DNA from: Streptomyces chattanoogensis
Lineage (GTDB): Bacteria > Actinomycetota > Actinomycetes > Streptomycetales > Streptomycetaceae
Direction: 5' to 3'
Assembly: GCF_001294335.1 (NCBI RefSeq)
Contig: NZ_LGKG01000141.1
Coordinates: 1-64,000 of the forward strand
Length of the DNA: 64,000 bases
Made by a program: the position numbers and the translations under genes. The notes under the pieces are model-generated. The model had not been told where the DNA came from, made no database searches, and saw nothing but the letters and a program-made list of their open reading frames with translations. Below are positions 14,767 through 25,850 of the stretch, in pieces (position 1 is the first letter of the stretch; each line of letters starts with the position of its first letter).

Positions 14767-16421
14767 ACCCCACCGCCCCAAACCACTCCGCCTCCGGTCA
14801 GGTCACCTTCCTGGGTGCCGGGCCGGGAGACCCGGGTCTGCTGACGCTGCGTGCCGTGGAGGCGCTGGCCTCCGCGGACGTACTGATCGCCGATCCGCAG
14901 GTGCTGGACGTCGTGCGCGTGCATGCCCGCGCACACGTGGACACACCACTGCAGGGGTCAGCTGACGAGGCGTCAATCCCCGTCAGCCCTCCCGGCGTTT
15001 CCACCCTTCGGGACACCGCCAATCTTGTCATGGCGGCCGCCCGCGCGGGCAAGCGGGTCGTCCGTGCGGTGGCCGGCGATCCCGGCCTGGACGGGAACGT
15101 CGCCGAGGAGATGCTGGCGTGCGCCGCCGAGGGCATCGTCTTCGAGGTCGTCCCCGGCATCGCCGCGGCCGTCGGCGTCCCCGCGTACGCCGGCGTCCCG
15201 CTGCGCGACGCGGCGGGCACGGACGTCCGCTTCGTCGACGCCCGCAGCGCCGACGACCGCTGCTGGGCCGAGCTCGGCGCCAGCGACGCCACCGCCGTGG
15301 TCTCCACCACCCTGGATTCGGTGGCCGCGGCCGCCGGCGAGCTGGTCACCGCGGGCCGCAAGCCCGACACCCCGCTCAGCGTCACCGTCGCCGGCACCAC
15401 CACCCGCCAGCGCACCTGGACCGCCACCCTCGGGTCGGTCGCCCAGGTGCTCAAGGCCGCCAAGGTGCTGCCCTCCCCGGACGGCGGCCAGCCGGTCATA
15501 GCCGTGGTCGGCGAGCGCAGCGCCCCCGCGCAGCGCGACCAGCTGTCGTGGTTCGAGTCCAAGCCGCTGTTCGGCTGGCGGGTCCTCGTACCGCGCACCA
15601 AGGAGCAGGCCGCGTCGCTCTCCGACCAGCTCGTCTCGTACGGCGCGGTGCCGCACGAGGTCCCGACCATCGCCGTCGAGCCGCCGCGCACCCCGCAGCA
15701 GATGGAGCGCGCGGTCAAGGGCCTGGTCACCGGCCGCTACGAGTGGATCGCCTTCACCTCGGTCAACGCCGTCAAGGCCGTCCGGGAGAAGTTCGAGGAG
15801 TACGGCCTGGACGCCCGCGCGTTCGCCGGCATCAAGGTCGCGGCGGTCGGCGAGCAGACCGCCAAGGCCCTGGTCGCCTTCGGCGTGAAGCCGGATCTGG
15901 TGCCGAGCGGCGAGCAGTCCGCGGCGGGTCTGCTGGAGGACTGGCCGCCCTACGACCCGGTCTTCGACCCCATCGACCGCGTGTTCCTGCCGCGCGCCGA
16001 CATCGCCACGGAGACCCTGGTCGCCGGGCTGATCGAGCTGGGCTGGGAGGTCGACGACGTCACCGCCTACCGGACCGTGCGCGCCTCGCCGCCGCCGGCC
16101 GAGACCCGCGAGGCGATCAAGGGCGGCGGCTTCGACGCCGTGCTGTTCACGTCCTCGTCGACCGTGCGGAACCTCGTCGGCATCGCCGGCAAGCCGCACA
16201 ACGTGACCGTCATCGCCTGTATCGGCCCGGCCACCGCCAAGACCGCCGAGGAGCACGGGCTGCGGGTGGACGTCATGTCGCCCGAGCCGTCGGTGCACAA
16301 GCTGGCCGAGGCGCTCGCGGACTTCGGGGCGGCTCGGCGCGATGCCGCGATCGAGGCGGGCGATCCCGTCACCCGGCCGAGCGAGCGCCGGCCGGGGTCG
16401 CGCCGCAGGGCCCGCAGCTGA
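14763..16421 (+). CDS. hemD: Uroporphyrinogen-III C-methyltransferase-like / uroporphyrinogen-III synthase fusion
   Basis: A 552-residue fusion. Residues ~15-255 are a tetrapyrrole-methylase domain beginning [19 protein letters not shown]; residues ~270-530 are uroporphyrinogen-III synthase, which closes and flips ring D of hydroxymethylbilane ([40 protein letters not shown]). The methylase half keeps the first SAM motif and [19 protein letters not shown], but the segment expected as GGDPFxFGRGGEE reads [13 protein letters not shown], and later motifs are weak, so methyltransferase activity is doubtful. The TTG start at 14763 overlaps the hemC stop. The gene ends 13 bases before a strong hairpin. 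Confidence 0.9.
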   Translation: MNPTAPNHSASGQVTFLGAGPGDPGLLTLRAVEALASADVLIADPQVLDVVRVHARAHVDTPLQGSADEASIPVSPPGVSTLRDTANLVMAAARAGKRVVRAVAGDPGLDGNVAEEMLACAAEGIVFEVVPGIAAAVGVPAYAGVPLRDAAGTDVRFVDARSADDRCWAELGASDATAVVSTTLDSVAAAAGELVTAGRKPDTPLSVTVAGTTTRQRTWTATLGSVAQVLKAAKVLPSPDGGQPVIAVVGERSAPAQRDQLSWFESKPLFGWRVLVPRTKEQAASLSDQLVSYGAVPHEVPTIAVEPPRTPQQMERAVKGLVTGRYEWIAFTSVNAVKAVREKFEEYGLDARAFAGIKVAAVGEQTAKALVAFGVKPDLVPSGEQSAAGLLEDWPPYDPVFDPIDRVFLPRADIATETLVAGLIELGWEVDDVTAYRTVRASPPPAETREAIKGGGFDAVLFTSSSTVRNLVGIAGKPHNVTVIACIGPATAKTAEEHGLRVDVMSPEPSVHKLAEALADFGAARRDAAIEAGDPVTRPSERRPGSRRRARS

Positions 16422-16434
16422 CCGATCCGTCGCC

Positions 16435-16466
16435 GGCCGGGCGCCCCTTCCGGGGGGTGCCCGGCC
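16435..16466 (+). terminator. Hairpin between hemD and hemB
   Basis: A 13-bp stem, 16435-16447 with 16454-16466, contains one G-U pair and closes a 6-base loop. It sits 14 bases after hemD and ~50 bases before hemB, and would end or attenuate the rex-hemACD transcript. Confidence 0.65.
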
Positions 16467-16515
16467 GACGCCGTGTTGGCAAAGGCGCCCGCGGGGCGGG
16501 CGTAGCGTGGGTGGC

Positions 16516-17505
<990 letters not shown>

Positions 17506-17535
17506 CCCATCTCGCCCGATGCCGCTGTTTGGGGG

Positions 17536-17618
17536 AGTTGAGGCGCGCGCATTCTTGATCATACGCAGCCGTGATCATGCGCAGTCGTGATCGTACGGAG
17601 CAGATCTGCGCCTCAACT
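17536..17618. repeat. Triple 16-bp tandem repeat inside an 11-bp inverted repeat
   Basis: Three consecutive 16-bp units (17556-17571, 17572-17587, 17588-17603) share TGATC-TACG/TGCG-AG. The first two differ at two positions, the third at four to five. They are flanked by AGTTGAGGCGC (17536-17546) and its exact inverse GCGCCTCAACT (17608-17618). The element lies 27 bases before the secreted hydrolase start and probably contains its promoter or operator. Confidence 0.7.
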
Positions 17619-17644
17619 TCCCTGAAGAGAAGAGCACTTCGGAC

Positions 17645-19273
17645 GTGTTACGTTCCCGATTCGCACGCCGCGCGGCGGCCTCGGCCGCCGCGCTCGCCAT
17701 ATCCATGGCCACCCCCGCCGTCGCCGAGGCCCGGCCGTCGGCTCCGTCCGCCCAGGCGCCGGCCGTGGCGCCCTTCCAGCTGGTGAAGATCCCCGGCGTC
17801 GGCGGCATCAAGCTCGACGGCGCCACCTGGATCCACCCGGACGCCACGCCCCGCCCGGCCATCGTCCTGCCGTCCCCCTGGACGCAGTTCGGCTGGCACA
17901 CGTACACGGTCCTGGCGACCAAGTACGCGCTGGCCGGCTACAACGTCCTCGCCTACTCCGCACGCGGCTTCGGCTTCTCGGAGGGCGAGGCGGAGGCGGG
18001 CGGCCCGCTGGATGTCCGGGACGGCTCCAAGGCGCTGGACTACCTCATCGCGCACGCCCCGGGCCGCACCACCAAGGTCGGTTTCGCGGGCCTGTCGTAC
18101 GGCTCCGGCCTCAGCCAGCTGATCGCCGCCCACGATTCCCGGGTCGACGCGGTCGCCGCGCTGAGCACCTGGGGCGACCTGGGCGAGGCGTTCTACGAGA
18201 ACCGCACCCGCCACCTCGGCTCCGTACGGGCCCTGCAGACGGTCGCGGGCAACGCACGGCTCAGCGCGCACACCCGCCAGGCCTTCTCCGACATCCTCAC
18301 CAACCGCAACATCCCCCGGGCGCTGGCCTGGGCCAGGCAGCGCTCCCCGCAGACGTACCTCAAGCAGCTCAACAAGCGCCGGGTGCCCGTCTTCTACGCC
18401 CAGGGGTGGCACGAGACGCTGTTCCCCTCGAACCAGTCGCTGAAGACGTTCAACGGCCTGACCGGGCCCAAGCGGATCGACATGTCCGTCGGGGACCACG
18501 CCGGCCCCGAGATGACCGGCCTCGGCGGCCTGCCGAACCACGTCACGAAGGACGCCAAGCGCTGGTTCGACCGCTTCCTCAAGGGCGAGCGCAACGGCAT
18601 CGACACCGAGGGCCAGGTCAACAGCCAGGTGATGTGGAAGTACCTGCCGTGGCTGCGCGAAACCCGGGCCGACTGGGGTGCCTTCACGGAGGGGACGCAG
18701 CGGCTCGACCTCGCCGCACCGGAGGGCAGGGGCACGGACGGCGGTCTGCGCCCCGCCCCGTCGACCGGCTGGCGCATGGGCTTCACCTCCGGCAAGGACA
18801 CCACCGCGAACGCCGCGGGCAGCATCCCCTTCCTCGCCGGCGTCAGGGAAATGGCGGGCCTGCCGAAGACGTACCGGACGCACACCATCTCCCGTGAGAA
18901 CGCGGCGGTGTGGTCGGGCGCCCCGGCGGAGTCGACGACGCGGCTGCGCGGCGCGCCCAGGCTGCGGCTGACGTACACGCCGACCACGGCCCGGTCGACG
19001 ATCTTCGCCCATCTCTTCGACGTCGACGGGAACGGCTCGGCGCACATCATCACGCACGCCCCGTTCACGTCACTGGACGGCCGGGCGGGCCGCCCCGTGA
19101 CGGCCGACATCAGGCTGCAGGCGGCCGCGTACGACGTGCCGAAGGGGCACCGGCTGATGCTGGTGGTGGACACCAAGGATCCGCTCTACGGCGATGCGAA
19201 CGGCGCCGGTGGCACGATCACGGTGAGCTCGCCCAAGAGCCGGCCGTCGTACCTGGACGTGCCGACCGGCTGA
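17645..19273 (+). CDS. Secreted CocE/NonD-type alpha/beta hydrolase (S15 family)
   Basis: A 542-residue protein with a signal peptide: RSRFARRAAA, a hydrophobic Ala-rich stretch and a likely cut after AVAEA near residue 28. The alpha/beta-hydrolase core has the nucleophile elbow GLSYGSG near residue 150 and VGDHAGPEM with a possible catalytic His; the C-terminal ~150 residues form the beta-sandwich typical of X-prolyl dipeptidyl-peptidase and CocE (IFAHLFDVDGNGSAHIIT, VPKGHRLMLVVDT). It is probably an extracellular ester or peptide hydrolase; the substrate is unknown. The start is GTG, with a repeat-rich regulatory region immediately upstream and a perfect palindromic terminator downstream. 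Confidence 0.85.
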   Translation: MLRSRFARRAAASAAALAISMATPAVAEARPSAPSAQAPAVAPFQLVKIPGVGGIKLDGATWIHPDATPRPAIVLPSPWTQFGWHTYTVLATKYALAGYNVLAYSARGFGFSEGEAEAGGPLDVRDGSKALDYLIAHAPGRTTKVGFAGLSYGSGLSQLIAAHDSRVDAVAALSTWGDLGEAFYENRTRHLGSVRALQTVAGNARLSAHTRQAFSDILTNRNIPRALAWARQRSPQTYLKQLNKRRVPVFYAQGWHETLFPSNQSLKTFNGLTGPKRIDMSVGDHAGPEMTGLGGLPNHVTKDAKRWFDRFLKGERNGIDTEGQVNSQVMWKYLPWLRETRADWGAFTEGTQRLDLAAPEGRGTDGGLRPAPSTGWRMGFTSGKDTTANAAGSIPFLAGVREMAGLPKTYRTHTISRENAAVWSGAPAESTTRLRGAPRLRLTYTPTTARSTIFAHLFDVDGNGSAHIITHAPFTSLDGRAGRPVTADIRLQAAAYDVPKGHRLMLVVDTKDPLYGDANGAGGTITVSSPKSRPSYLDVPTG

Positions 19274-19278
19274 CGGCC

Positions 19279-19304
19279 TTGCCCCGCCCGGCCGGGCGGG
19301 GCAA
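19279..19304. terminator. Perfect 26-bp palindromic bidirectional terminator
   Basis: TTGCCCCGCCCGG meets its exact inverse at the midpoint between the convergent hydrolase and S8 protease genes. It can act in both directions, with AA/TT flanks on each side. Confidence 0.75.
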
Positions 19305-19326
19305 TCGGTGCCCGGCCGCCCGGACG

Positions 19327-20523
19327 CTAGAACTGCGGTGGTGCCGGGAAGCCCGCCGGACCCACCGGGCCTGCCGGGCCCGCTGCCGCGTTCGCCTTCG
19401 CGCGGCGTCGGCCCAGTACCCCGATCAGCACCGCGCCGAGGACCATCACCAGCCCGACGCCACCGGCGCTGTACCCGATCGTCGTCATGGACGTGTCCAG
19501 GGGCGGATGACCGGTCGCGGACGTGCCGTCCTGGCCGGCCGGGTACTCCTTGCCCTTGTGCTTCGCCGGGGCCGTCGCGACGGAGGGCGGGTTCGCGGAC
19601 GCCCGGACCGCGGCGGCGGCGTTGATCGTCCCGGCACCGACCAGGGCGTTCCATCCGCCGGGCGGGTGGTGCGCCGTCCTGGCCAGCAGTGTGCGCACCT
19701 GCGCCGGTGTCAGCTTGTGGTGGTGGGACAGCATGAGGGCCACTACGCCGGAGGCGAGAGCCGTCGCCGGCGAGGTGCCGTTGACCGGCCGGTAGCCACC
19801 GGTGTTGTTCGCGCTCACGATGCCCACGCCCGGCGACGCCACGGCGTTGTAGGTCCGTACGGTGGAGAACTCGGCGCGGGTGCCGCCCTTTTGGGTCGCG
19901 GCGACGGCGATCACCGTGGGATAGCCGGCCGGGTACTCGGCCTCGTTGAACTCCTCGGCCCCGTTGCCTGCGGAGGCAAGGACCGGGATGCCCTTCTGTG
20001 CGGCGTGGGCCAGGGCGTCCACTTCGTCGTCGTCGTAGCTGCTGCCGAACGACTCGCCGCCGAGCGACATGGAGATGACGTCGGCGCCATGGTCCACGGC
20101 GTAGTTGATGCCCTGGGCGACGGGGCTGGGCCCCTGCCGCGTGGAGATGCCGTGCTCCTTCTTGTCGTCGATCACCCGGACCGAGAGGATCTTGGCCTTC
20201 GGGGCGACCTTGAGGACGTCCGAGGCCATCGCCGTGCCGTGCGCTCCCCACCGCGGGTCGCCGGGACGGAGACCGTCCTTCTGGTAGTCGGGCCCCGTTG
20301 TCACCCTGCCCGCCACCGCCGGGTGGTTCTCCTCGACACCGCTGTCCAGGACCGCGACCGTGATGCCTTCCCCCTGGGCGGTCCGCTGGGCCGCGGCCAG
20401 GCCGAGCGCCTGGTACTCCCAGCTCCTGGGGGTGGCGGCAGCCGCGGGCGTCGCGGCCGTCACGCACAGCAGCGAGGCGAGGCCGGCCGCCGTCACGGCC
20501 GCTGCGATGCGACGGGTACTCAA
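19327..20523 (-). CDS. Mycosin-like subtilisin (S8) serine protease, membrane anchored
   Basis: A 398-residue protease with an N-terminal signal (AAAVTAAGLASLLCVTAAT), the catalytic triad in VAVLDSGVEENHP (Asp), RWGAHGTAMAS (His) and NGTSPATALASG (Ser), then a Pro-rich linker and a C-terminal membrane helix (GGVGLVMVLGAVLIGVLG) followed by basic residues. This is the layout of MycP mycosins, which act outside the membrane beside ESX type VII secretion pores. No ESX components are visible here. The TTG start overlaps the stop of the upstream gene as TTGA, so the two are translationally coupled. The Ser motif has Pro where most subtilases have Phe or Met. Confidence 0.87.
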   Translation of the reverse strand: MSTRRIAAAVTAAGLASLLCVTAATPAAAATPRSWEYQALGLAAAQRTAQGEGITVAVLDSGVEENHPAVAGRVTTGPDYQKDGLRPGDPRWGAHGTAMASDVLKVAPKAKILSVRVIDDKKEHGISTRQGPSPVAQGINYAVDHGADVISMSLGGESFGSSYDDDEVDALAHAAQKGIPVLASAGNGAEEFNEAEYPAGYPTVIAVAATQKGGTRAEFSTVRTYNAVASPGVGIVSANNTGGYRPVNGTSPATALASGVVALMLSHHHKLTPAQVRTLLARTAHHPPGGWNALVGAGTINAAAAVRASANPPSVATAPAKHKGKEYPAGQDGTSATGHPPLDTSMTTIGYSAGGVGLVMVLGAVLIGVLGRRRAKANAAAGPAGPVGPAGFPAPPQF

Positions 20524-21593
20524 TGGCTCGTCTCTTTCATCATCAGATCCTGGAGGTGCTGCTGCAGCACTTCCACCACACCGGCGGCCGCGCCCTCCCA
20601 CGGACCGCGGTCCCACCTGGCGTCGGAGCGATGGCTGCCGAACTTGCCGGGCAGCCTGCCCGCGACGCGGCCGTCCACCGTGCCGGCCGAGGCCGCAAGG
20701 GCGTAGGGCATGTCCGAGTTGCTGATCGTGTCGCCGGCCGAGCCGCTGCGGCGGGCATCGTTCCACTTGGCCGTGAGGGTGCCGGGGGCCCCGTATGCCT
20801 TCACCAGGTCCCGCGTCGGGTGCTTGTCCTGCTCGTTGCTGAAGAACGCGTGCATGGACTCCGGGTCGGTGCCCTTGGGCAGGACGATCAGCGCAACCGT
20901 CACCACCGTGTTGCCCGTCGGGTCGACATAGGTGGCCCGCAGCGTGGCCTTGCAGCCGAGCTTCTTCGCCTCCGCCGCAACGGCGCTGCTCAGCCCGTCA
21001 TCGCACGCGGTCCTGTCGGATATGCCGACGCGGTGCCACTGCGCGCGCTTGGGGTCGGCCGTGTCGGACCGGTAGTCCTTCTTGGGTGCGAGGGTCTCGG
21101 GGAGGAGCTTGGCCACGGGCTCGCTGCGCCACATCTCCGGGCCGAAGTCGCCGGCGTTGGAGCTGACTTGGCTCGCGTTGGAGTACGCATGGGCAACCAG
21201 CCCGCCGCCGCCCAGCAGCCCGAGCCCGCCGCACACGGCCAGGAAGGCGGTGAGGCAGGCACGCCCCGTGCTCTTGCCCGAGGCCGGTGCCGGGCCGGGC
21301 ATACCGGGGGGCGGCATGCCCGGCATCCCGGGTCCGCCCTGCGGTGCCCAGCCGCCCGGAGCGCCCTGTGCCGGGGGGCCTTGGGGCGCCCAGCCGCCCG
21401 GTGCACCGCCCTGGGGGGCCCAGCCGCCCTGCGGCGCGTTCGGGGGCACGTTCTGCGGCGCGGGCGGACCGGGCGGTGCGAACGGCGGTGGTTGCGGGGC
21501 CATGCCCTGGCCCTGCGGCCAGGCTCCCTGCTGAGGCTGTTGGCCGTACGCCCCGGCGTTGCCGGGACTTCCGGGCGGCCCCGGATACGACAT
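20520..21593 (-). CDS. Pro/Gly-rich single-pass membrane protein coupled to the mycosin
   Basis: A 357-residue protein of unknown function. Residues 1-~110 are low complexity, rich in Pro, Gly, Gln and Ala, with repeated GGWAPQG units; then one membrane helix (ACLTAFLAVCGGLGLLGGGGLVAHAYS) and a ~210-residue extracytoplasmic domain with two Cys (TACDDG and LGCKAT) that could form a disulfide. ATG 21593 follows GGGAGGGGAG, an excellent ribosome-binding site. The stop overlaps the protease start. The pair probably acts together on the outer face of the membrane, perhaps as substrate and protease or as subunit and maturation enzyme. Confidence 0.75.
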   Translation of the reverse strand: MSYPGPPGSPGNAGAYGQQPQQGAWPQGQGMAPQPPPFAPPGPPAPQNVPPNAPQGGWAPQGGAPGGWAPQGPPAQGAPGGWAPQGGPGMPGMPPPGMPGPAPASGKSTGRACLTAFLAVCGGLGLLGGGGLVAHAYSNASQVSSNAGDFGPEMWRSEPVAKLLPETLAPKKDYRSDTADPKRAQWHRVGISDRTACDDGLSSAVAAEAKKLGCKATLRATYVDPTGNTVVTVALIVLPKGTDPESMHAFFSNEQDKHPTRDLVKAYGAPGTLTAKWNDARRSGSAGDTISNSDMPYALAASAGTVDGRVAGRLPGKFGSHRSDARWDRGPWEGAAAGVVEVLQQHLQDLMMKETSH

Positions 21594-21745
21594 GGCTCCC
21601 CTCCCTGTATCGGCGTCCGGCACGCGGGCACGAACAGCGGGGGGATCGTCAGGTCAGCGGGCACGCCCCCGCGCGTGCCCAGGAGACACTATCGATCACC
21701 TGTCCGATGGGGCGAGAAGCGGGTCTCCGGACGGAGACCGTACGG

Positions 21746-21775
21746 CCCGGGGCCGCCGCGCAGGACGGCCCCGGG
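21746..21775 (-). terminator. argS terminator
   Basis: CCCGGGGCCG (21746-21755) pairs perfectly with CGGCCCCGGG (21766-21775) across a 10-base loop, starting just after the argS stop codon in the transcription direction. Confidence 0.65.
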
Positions 21776-21781
21776 TGACGC

Positions 21782-23569
21782 TCAGAGGCGCTCGGGGGTC
21801 CGGATCCCCAGCAGCGCCATCCCCTGGTGGAGCGTGCGGCCGGTGAGGTCGCACAGGAAGAGGCGGTTCTCGACGACCTCGGCCGGGTTGTCCGCGCTGA
21901 CGACCTGGCACTGGTCGTAGAACGTCGTCAGGTACGAGGCCAGCTGGTAGAGATACGCGGCCAGCCGGTGCGGCTCGTACGATGCCGCGGCCTCGGCGAC
22001 CACCTCGGCGAAACCGTCGAGGTGCAGCCCCAGCGCCCGCTCCGCGGGGGCCAGTTCGAGCTCCGGGTGGGCCGCGGGGCGGGTCTCGCCGGCCCGCCGC
22101 TTGATCGACTGGATACGGGCGTACGCGTACTGGAGGTACACCGACGTGTCGCCGTTCAGCGACACCATCTGGTCCAGGTCGAACTTGTAGTCGCGGGCGG
22201 CGGACGTCGACAGGTCGGCGTACTTCACCGCGCCGATGCCGATCTGGGCGCCGTTCTCGACGATCTCCTGCGCGGTGAGGTTGATCTTCTCGTTGTTCTT
22301 CTCGCGCACGACCGCCGTCGCCCGCTCGATCGCCTCGTCCAGCAGGTCCACCAGCCGCACCGTCTCGCCCTCACGGGTCTTGAACGGCTTGCCGTCCTTG
22401 CCCAGGACCGTGCCGAAGGCGAGCTGGACGGCCTGCGTCTTCTCGTTCAGCCAGCCGGCCCGCCGCGCGGTCTCGAAGACCATCTTGAAGTGCAGGGACT
22501 GCCGGGCGTCCACGACGTACAGGAGGGTCTGGGCGCCCAGGTTCTGCACCCGGTCGCGGATCGCGGAGAGGTCGGTGGCGGCATATCCGTAACCGCCGTT
22601 GGACTTCTTGACGATCAGCGGGACCGGGTTGCCGTCCGGGCCCTTGACGTCGTCGAAGAACACACACAGCGCACCCTCGGAGCGGACCGCGACGCCGGAC
22701 TCCTCCAGCAGCCGGCAGGTCTCCTCCAGCATGGCGTTGTAGCCCGACTCGCCGACGACGTCGGTGTCGTGGATCTCCATGTCCAGCTTGTTGAACACCG
22801 AGTAGAAGTAGATCTTCGACTCGTCGACGAAGCGCTGCCACAGGGCGCGGGTCTCCTCGTCGCCGGCCTGCAGGTCCACGACCCGCCGCCGCGCCCGCTC
22901 CTTGAACTCCTCGTCGGAGTCGAAGAGGGCACGCGACGCCTTGTAGAGGCGGTTCAGGTTGGACATGGCCTCCTCACCGGAGACCTCGGTGTCCGCGCCG
23001 CTCTTGTGGTCCAGCTCGTGCGGGTGCTCGATCAGATACTGGATGAGCATGCCGAACTGGGTGCCCCAGTCGCCGATGTGGTGGCGGCGGATCACCTTCT
23101 CGCCGGTGAATTCCAGGATTTCCACCATCGCGGCGCCGATCACCGCCGACCGCAGATGGCCGACATGCATTTCCTTGGCCACATTCGGCTGCGCGTAGTC
23201 GATGACGGTCGTGCCCGGCGCCTCGGCGTACGGCACACCCAGCCGCGCATCGGCGGCGCGCTCGGCGAGGGTCTTGATGATCGCCTCGTCCGCCAGGGTG
23301 ATGTTGAGGAAGCCGGGCCCGGAGACCTCGATCTCCTTGATCACCGCACCGCTCTCACCGGCGGGAATGCCCTCCACGACCTTGGCCGCCAGCTCCCGCG
23401 GATTGCCCTTGAGCTTCTTCGCCAGGGCCAGCATGCCGTTGGCCTGGAAGTCGGCCCGGTCGCTTCGTCGCAGCAGCGGGTCCGCGGCGCCGGCCTCCGG
23501 CAGGGCTGCCGAGAGGGCGTCCGCGACGCGCTGGTTGACCGTAGCTGCGAGGGAAGTGACCGAGGCCAT
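21782..23569 (-). CDS. argS: Arginyl-tRNA synthetase
   Basis: A 595-residue class I synthetase that charges tRNA(Arg). An N-terminal Add-1 domain ([20 protein letters not shown]) precedes the catalytic core with the HIGH motif as [17 protein letters not shown] near residue 140; the C-terminal anticodon-binding helices include [18 protein letters not shown] and [12 protein letters not shown], and the protein ends with the characteristic [10 protein letters not shown]. The ATG at 23569 follows GGAGCGC; an open extension to 23737 has no start support. It is divergent from lysS across 200 bp that must hold both promoters. Confidence 0.95.
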   Translation of the reverse strand: MASVTSLAATVNQRVADALSAALPEAGAADPLLRRSDRADFQANGMLALAKKLKGNPRELAAKVVEGIPAGESGAVIKEIEVSGPGFLNITLADEAIIKTLAERAADARLGVPYAEAPGTTVIDYAQPNVAKEMHVGHLRSAVIGAAMVEILEFTGEKVIRRHHIGDWGTQFGMLIQYLIEHPHELDHKSGADTEVSGEEAMSNLNRLYKASRALFDSDEEFKERARRRVVDLQAGDEETRALWQRFVDESKIYFYSVFNKLDMEIHDTDVVGESGYNAMLEETCRLLEESGVAVRSEGALCVFFDDVKGPDGNPVPLIVKKSNGGYGYAATDLSAIRDRVQNLGAQTLLYVVDARQSLHFKMVFETARRAGWLNEKTQAVQLAFGTVLGKDGKPFKTREGETVRLVDLLDEAIERATAVVREKNNEKINLTAQEIVENGAQIGIGAVKYADLSTSAARDYKFDLDQMVSLNGDTSVYLQYAYARIQSIKRRAGETRPAAHPELELAPAERALGLHLDGFAEVVAEAAASYEPHRLAAYLYQLASYLTTFYDQCQVVSADNPAEVVENRLFLCDLTGRTLHQGMALLGIRTPERL

Positions 23570-23769
23570 GGAAGGAGCGCTCTCTTCTAGAGGAAGGGGA
23601 CGTTGGAGCGGAAAGGGTTTGCCAGTGAGTATCCCACGCCGGTACCACTGAATTTCTGAGCGGGCGGCGTCTGGGAGAATGGCACCGCCAGGCTTATGGG
23701 CGTCGCTGCGCGGTATCCGGCGCACCACGCGGCGCAACGGGAAAGCACCAGGAAGAGGAAGGGCCGATC

Positions 23770-25494
23770 GTGGCTCAGCAGAGCACCGAGACCGACTGGG
23801 TCTCCAGGTTCGCGGACGAGGTCATTGCCGAGGCGGAGCGCCGCGCCCCCGGCAAACCGATCGTCTGTGCCTCGGGCCTGAGCCCGTCCGGCCCCATCCA
23901 CCTCGGCAACCTCCGCGAGGTCATGACCCCGCACCTCGTCGCGGACGAGATCCGCCGCCGCGGCCACGAGTGCATCCACGTCCTCTCCTGGGACGACTAC
24001 GACCGGTACCGCAAGGTCCCGGCCGGTATCGACCCGTCCTGGGCGGAGCACATCGGCAAGCCGCTGACCTCCGTGCCGGCCCCGCCCGGCAGCCCCTACG
24101 GCAGCTGGGCCGAGCACTTCAAGGCCGCCATGGAAGAGTCGCTGGCCGAGCTGGGCATCGAATACCGCGGCATCAGCCAGACGGAGCAGTACACCTCCGG
24201 CGTCTACCGCGAGCAGATCCTGCACGCGATGAAGCACCGCGCCGACATCGACGGTGTCCTCGACCGCTACCGCACCAAGGACAAGGCCACCGGCAAGCCC
24301 AAGAAGCAGCAGAAGCCGGTCGACGAGGCCGAGCTCGAGGCCGCCGAGGGCTCCGGCGCGGCCACCGAGGACGACGGCAGCGCGGGCGCCGCGGGCTACT
24401 ACCCGTACAAGCCCTACTGCACCGTCTGTGAAAAGGACCTGACCACCGTCACCTCGTACGACGACGAGTCGACGGAGATGGCCTACACCTGCACCGCCTG
24501 CGGCCACTCCGAGACCGTGGTGCTGCGCGAGTTCGACCACGGCAAGCTGGTCTGGAAGGTCGACTGGCCGATGCGCTGGGCCTTCGAGGGCGTGGTCTTC
24601 GAGCCGAGCGGTGTGGACCACTCCTCGCCCGGCTCGTCGTACGTCGTCGGCGGCCAGATCGTCCGCGAGGTCTTCGGCGGCGCCCAGCCCATCGGGCCCA
24701 TGTACGCCTTCGTCGGCATCAGCGGCATGGCCAAGATGTCGTCGTCGAAGGGCGGTGTGCCCACCCCGGGTGACGCGCTGAAGATCATGGAGGCGCCGCT
24801 GCTGCGCTGGCTCTACGCCCGCCGCAAGCCCAACCAGTCCTTCAAGATCGCATTCGACCAGGAGATCCAGCGGCTCTACGACGAGTGGGACAAGCTGGCC
24901 GCCAAGGTCGCCGACGGCTCGGCGCAGCCCGCCGACGCCGCCGCCTACAAGCGCGCCGTCGGTACCGCCGCCGGCGAACTGCCCACCACGCCGCGCCCGC
25001 TCCCGTACCGCACCCTGGCGTCCGTCATGGACATCACGGCGGGCCACGACGAGCAGACCCTGCGCATCCTGAGCGAGCTGGACCCCGACAACCCCGTCAC
25101 CTCGCTGGACGAGGCCCGGCCGCGGCTCGACAAGGCCGAGTACTGGATCACCACCCAGGTCCCGGCCGACCAGCGCACCATCGTCCGCGACGAGCCCGAC
25201 AAGGAACTGCTGGGCTCGCTGGACGAACAGGGCCGCGCCTCGCTGCGGCTGCTGCTCGACGGGCTGGACGACCACTGGTCGCTGGACGGCCTGACCACGC
25301 TCGTCTACGGCGTGCCCAAGATCCAGGCGGGCCTGGAGCCGGACGCCAAGCCGACGCCGGAACTCAAGGTCGCCCAGCGCTCCTTCTTCGCCCTGCTCTA
25401 CCACCTGCTGGTCGGCCGGGACACCGGGCCGCGGCTGCCCACGCTGCTGCTGGCGGTCGGCGCGGACCGGGTGCGCAAGCTGCTCGGCGACTGA
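23770..25494 (+). CDS. lysS: Class I lysyl-tRNA synthetase
   Basis: A 574-residue class I LysRS, the form common in archaea and some actinobacteria and unrelated to the class II enzyme of most bacteria. The HIGH-like motif is [16 protein letters not shown] near residue 40 and the KMSKS motif is AKMSSSKGG near residue 322. Between them are a charged linker rich in Lys, Glu and Ala, and a zinc-ribbon-like CTVC...CTACGH pair. The start is GTG 23770 after GGAAGAGGAAGGG. A strong hairpin follows the gene. Confidence 0.94.
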   Translation: MAQQSTETDWVSRFADEVIAEAERRAPGKPIVCASGLSPSGPIHLGNLREVMTPHLVADEIRRRGHECIHVLSWDDYDRYRKVPAGIDPSWAEHIGKPLTSVPAPPGSPYGSWAEHFKAAMEESLAELGIEYRGISQTEQYTSGVYREQILHAMKHRADIDGVLDRYRTKDKATGKPKKQQKPVDEAELEAAEGSGAATEDDGSAGAAGYYPYKPYCTVCEKDLTTVTSYDDESTEMAYTCTACGHSETVVLREFDHGKLVWKVDWPMRWAFEGVVFEPSGVDHSSPGSSYVVGGQIVREVFGGAQPIGPMYAFVGISGMAKMSSSKGGVPTPGDALKIMEAPLLRWLYARRKPNQSFKIAFDQEIQRLYDEWDKLAAKVADGSAQPADAAAYKRAVGTAAGELPTTPRPLPYRTLASVMDITAGHDEQTLRILSELDPDNPVTSLDEARPRLDKAEYWITTQVPADQRTIVRDEPDKELLGSLDEQGRASLRLLLDGLDDHWSLDGLTTLVYGVPKIQAGLEPDAKPTPELKVAQRSFFALLYHLLVGRDTGPRLPTLLLAVGADRVRKLLGD

Positions 25495-25570
25495 CCGGTC
25501 GCGGCGGGCGGCGGGCTGCCGCTGAGTCGTAGTGCCCCACCCGGCCGTGCGACTTCCGGAGGAGAACGGG

Positions 25571-25604
25571 TTCGGCCCCGGGGACGAGGATCCCCGGGGC
25601 CGAA
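25571..25604 (+). terminator. lysS terminator
   Basis: A perfect 14-bp stem (25571-25584 with 25591-25604) encloses CGAGGA. It lies between lysS and the small membrane-protein gene. Confidence 0.75.
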
Positions 25605-25621
25605 CGCATCAGGCTGGAGGC

Positions 25622-25843
25622 ATGAGGGGATTCATCGGAGTCATTGCCATGCTCCAGGGGGCGGTGGGTTTCATCGCCGACGTGTTCTTCGACAACAACG
25701 TGGGCATTCTTTCCCACTGGTTCGATCTCTCGCCCGCGGCCCATCTCGGGGTGTTCGTACTCGGCGCCGGGCTCGCCGTATGGGGCGACGTGGACAAGAA
25801 GCGCAGGCAGCGGCGGGCGGGCGCGGGCTCTGCCCAGCCCTGA
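25622..25843 (+). CDS. Small two-helix membrane protein of unknown function
   Basis: A 73-residue protein with two hydrophobic segments, MRGFIGVIAMLQGAVGFIAD and HLGVFVLGAGLAVWG, and a basic C-terminus (DKKRRQRRAG). The start ATG 25622 follows GGAGG by a few bases; upstream sequence is the lysS terminator. I do not recognise the family beyond a resemblance to short actinobacterial membrane proteins. It converges on the TetR gene seven bases away. Confidence 0.7.
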   Translation: MRGFIGVIAMLQGAVGFIADVFFDNNVGILSHWFDLSPAAHLGVFVLGAGLAVWGDVDKKRRQRRAGAGSAQP

Positions 25844-25850
25844 GGCGGCC

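Noticed and set aside
21827..23590. Plus-strand 587-codon frame opposite argS
   Set aside because: It is entirely antisense to argS, which has all its motifs; composition is typical of a shadow frame.
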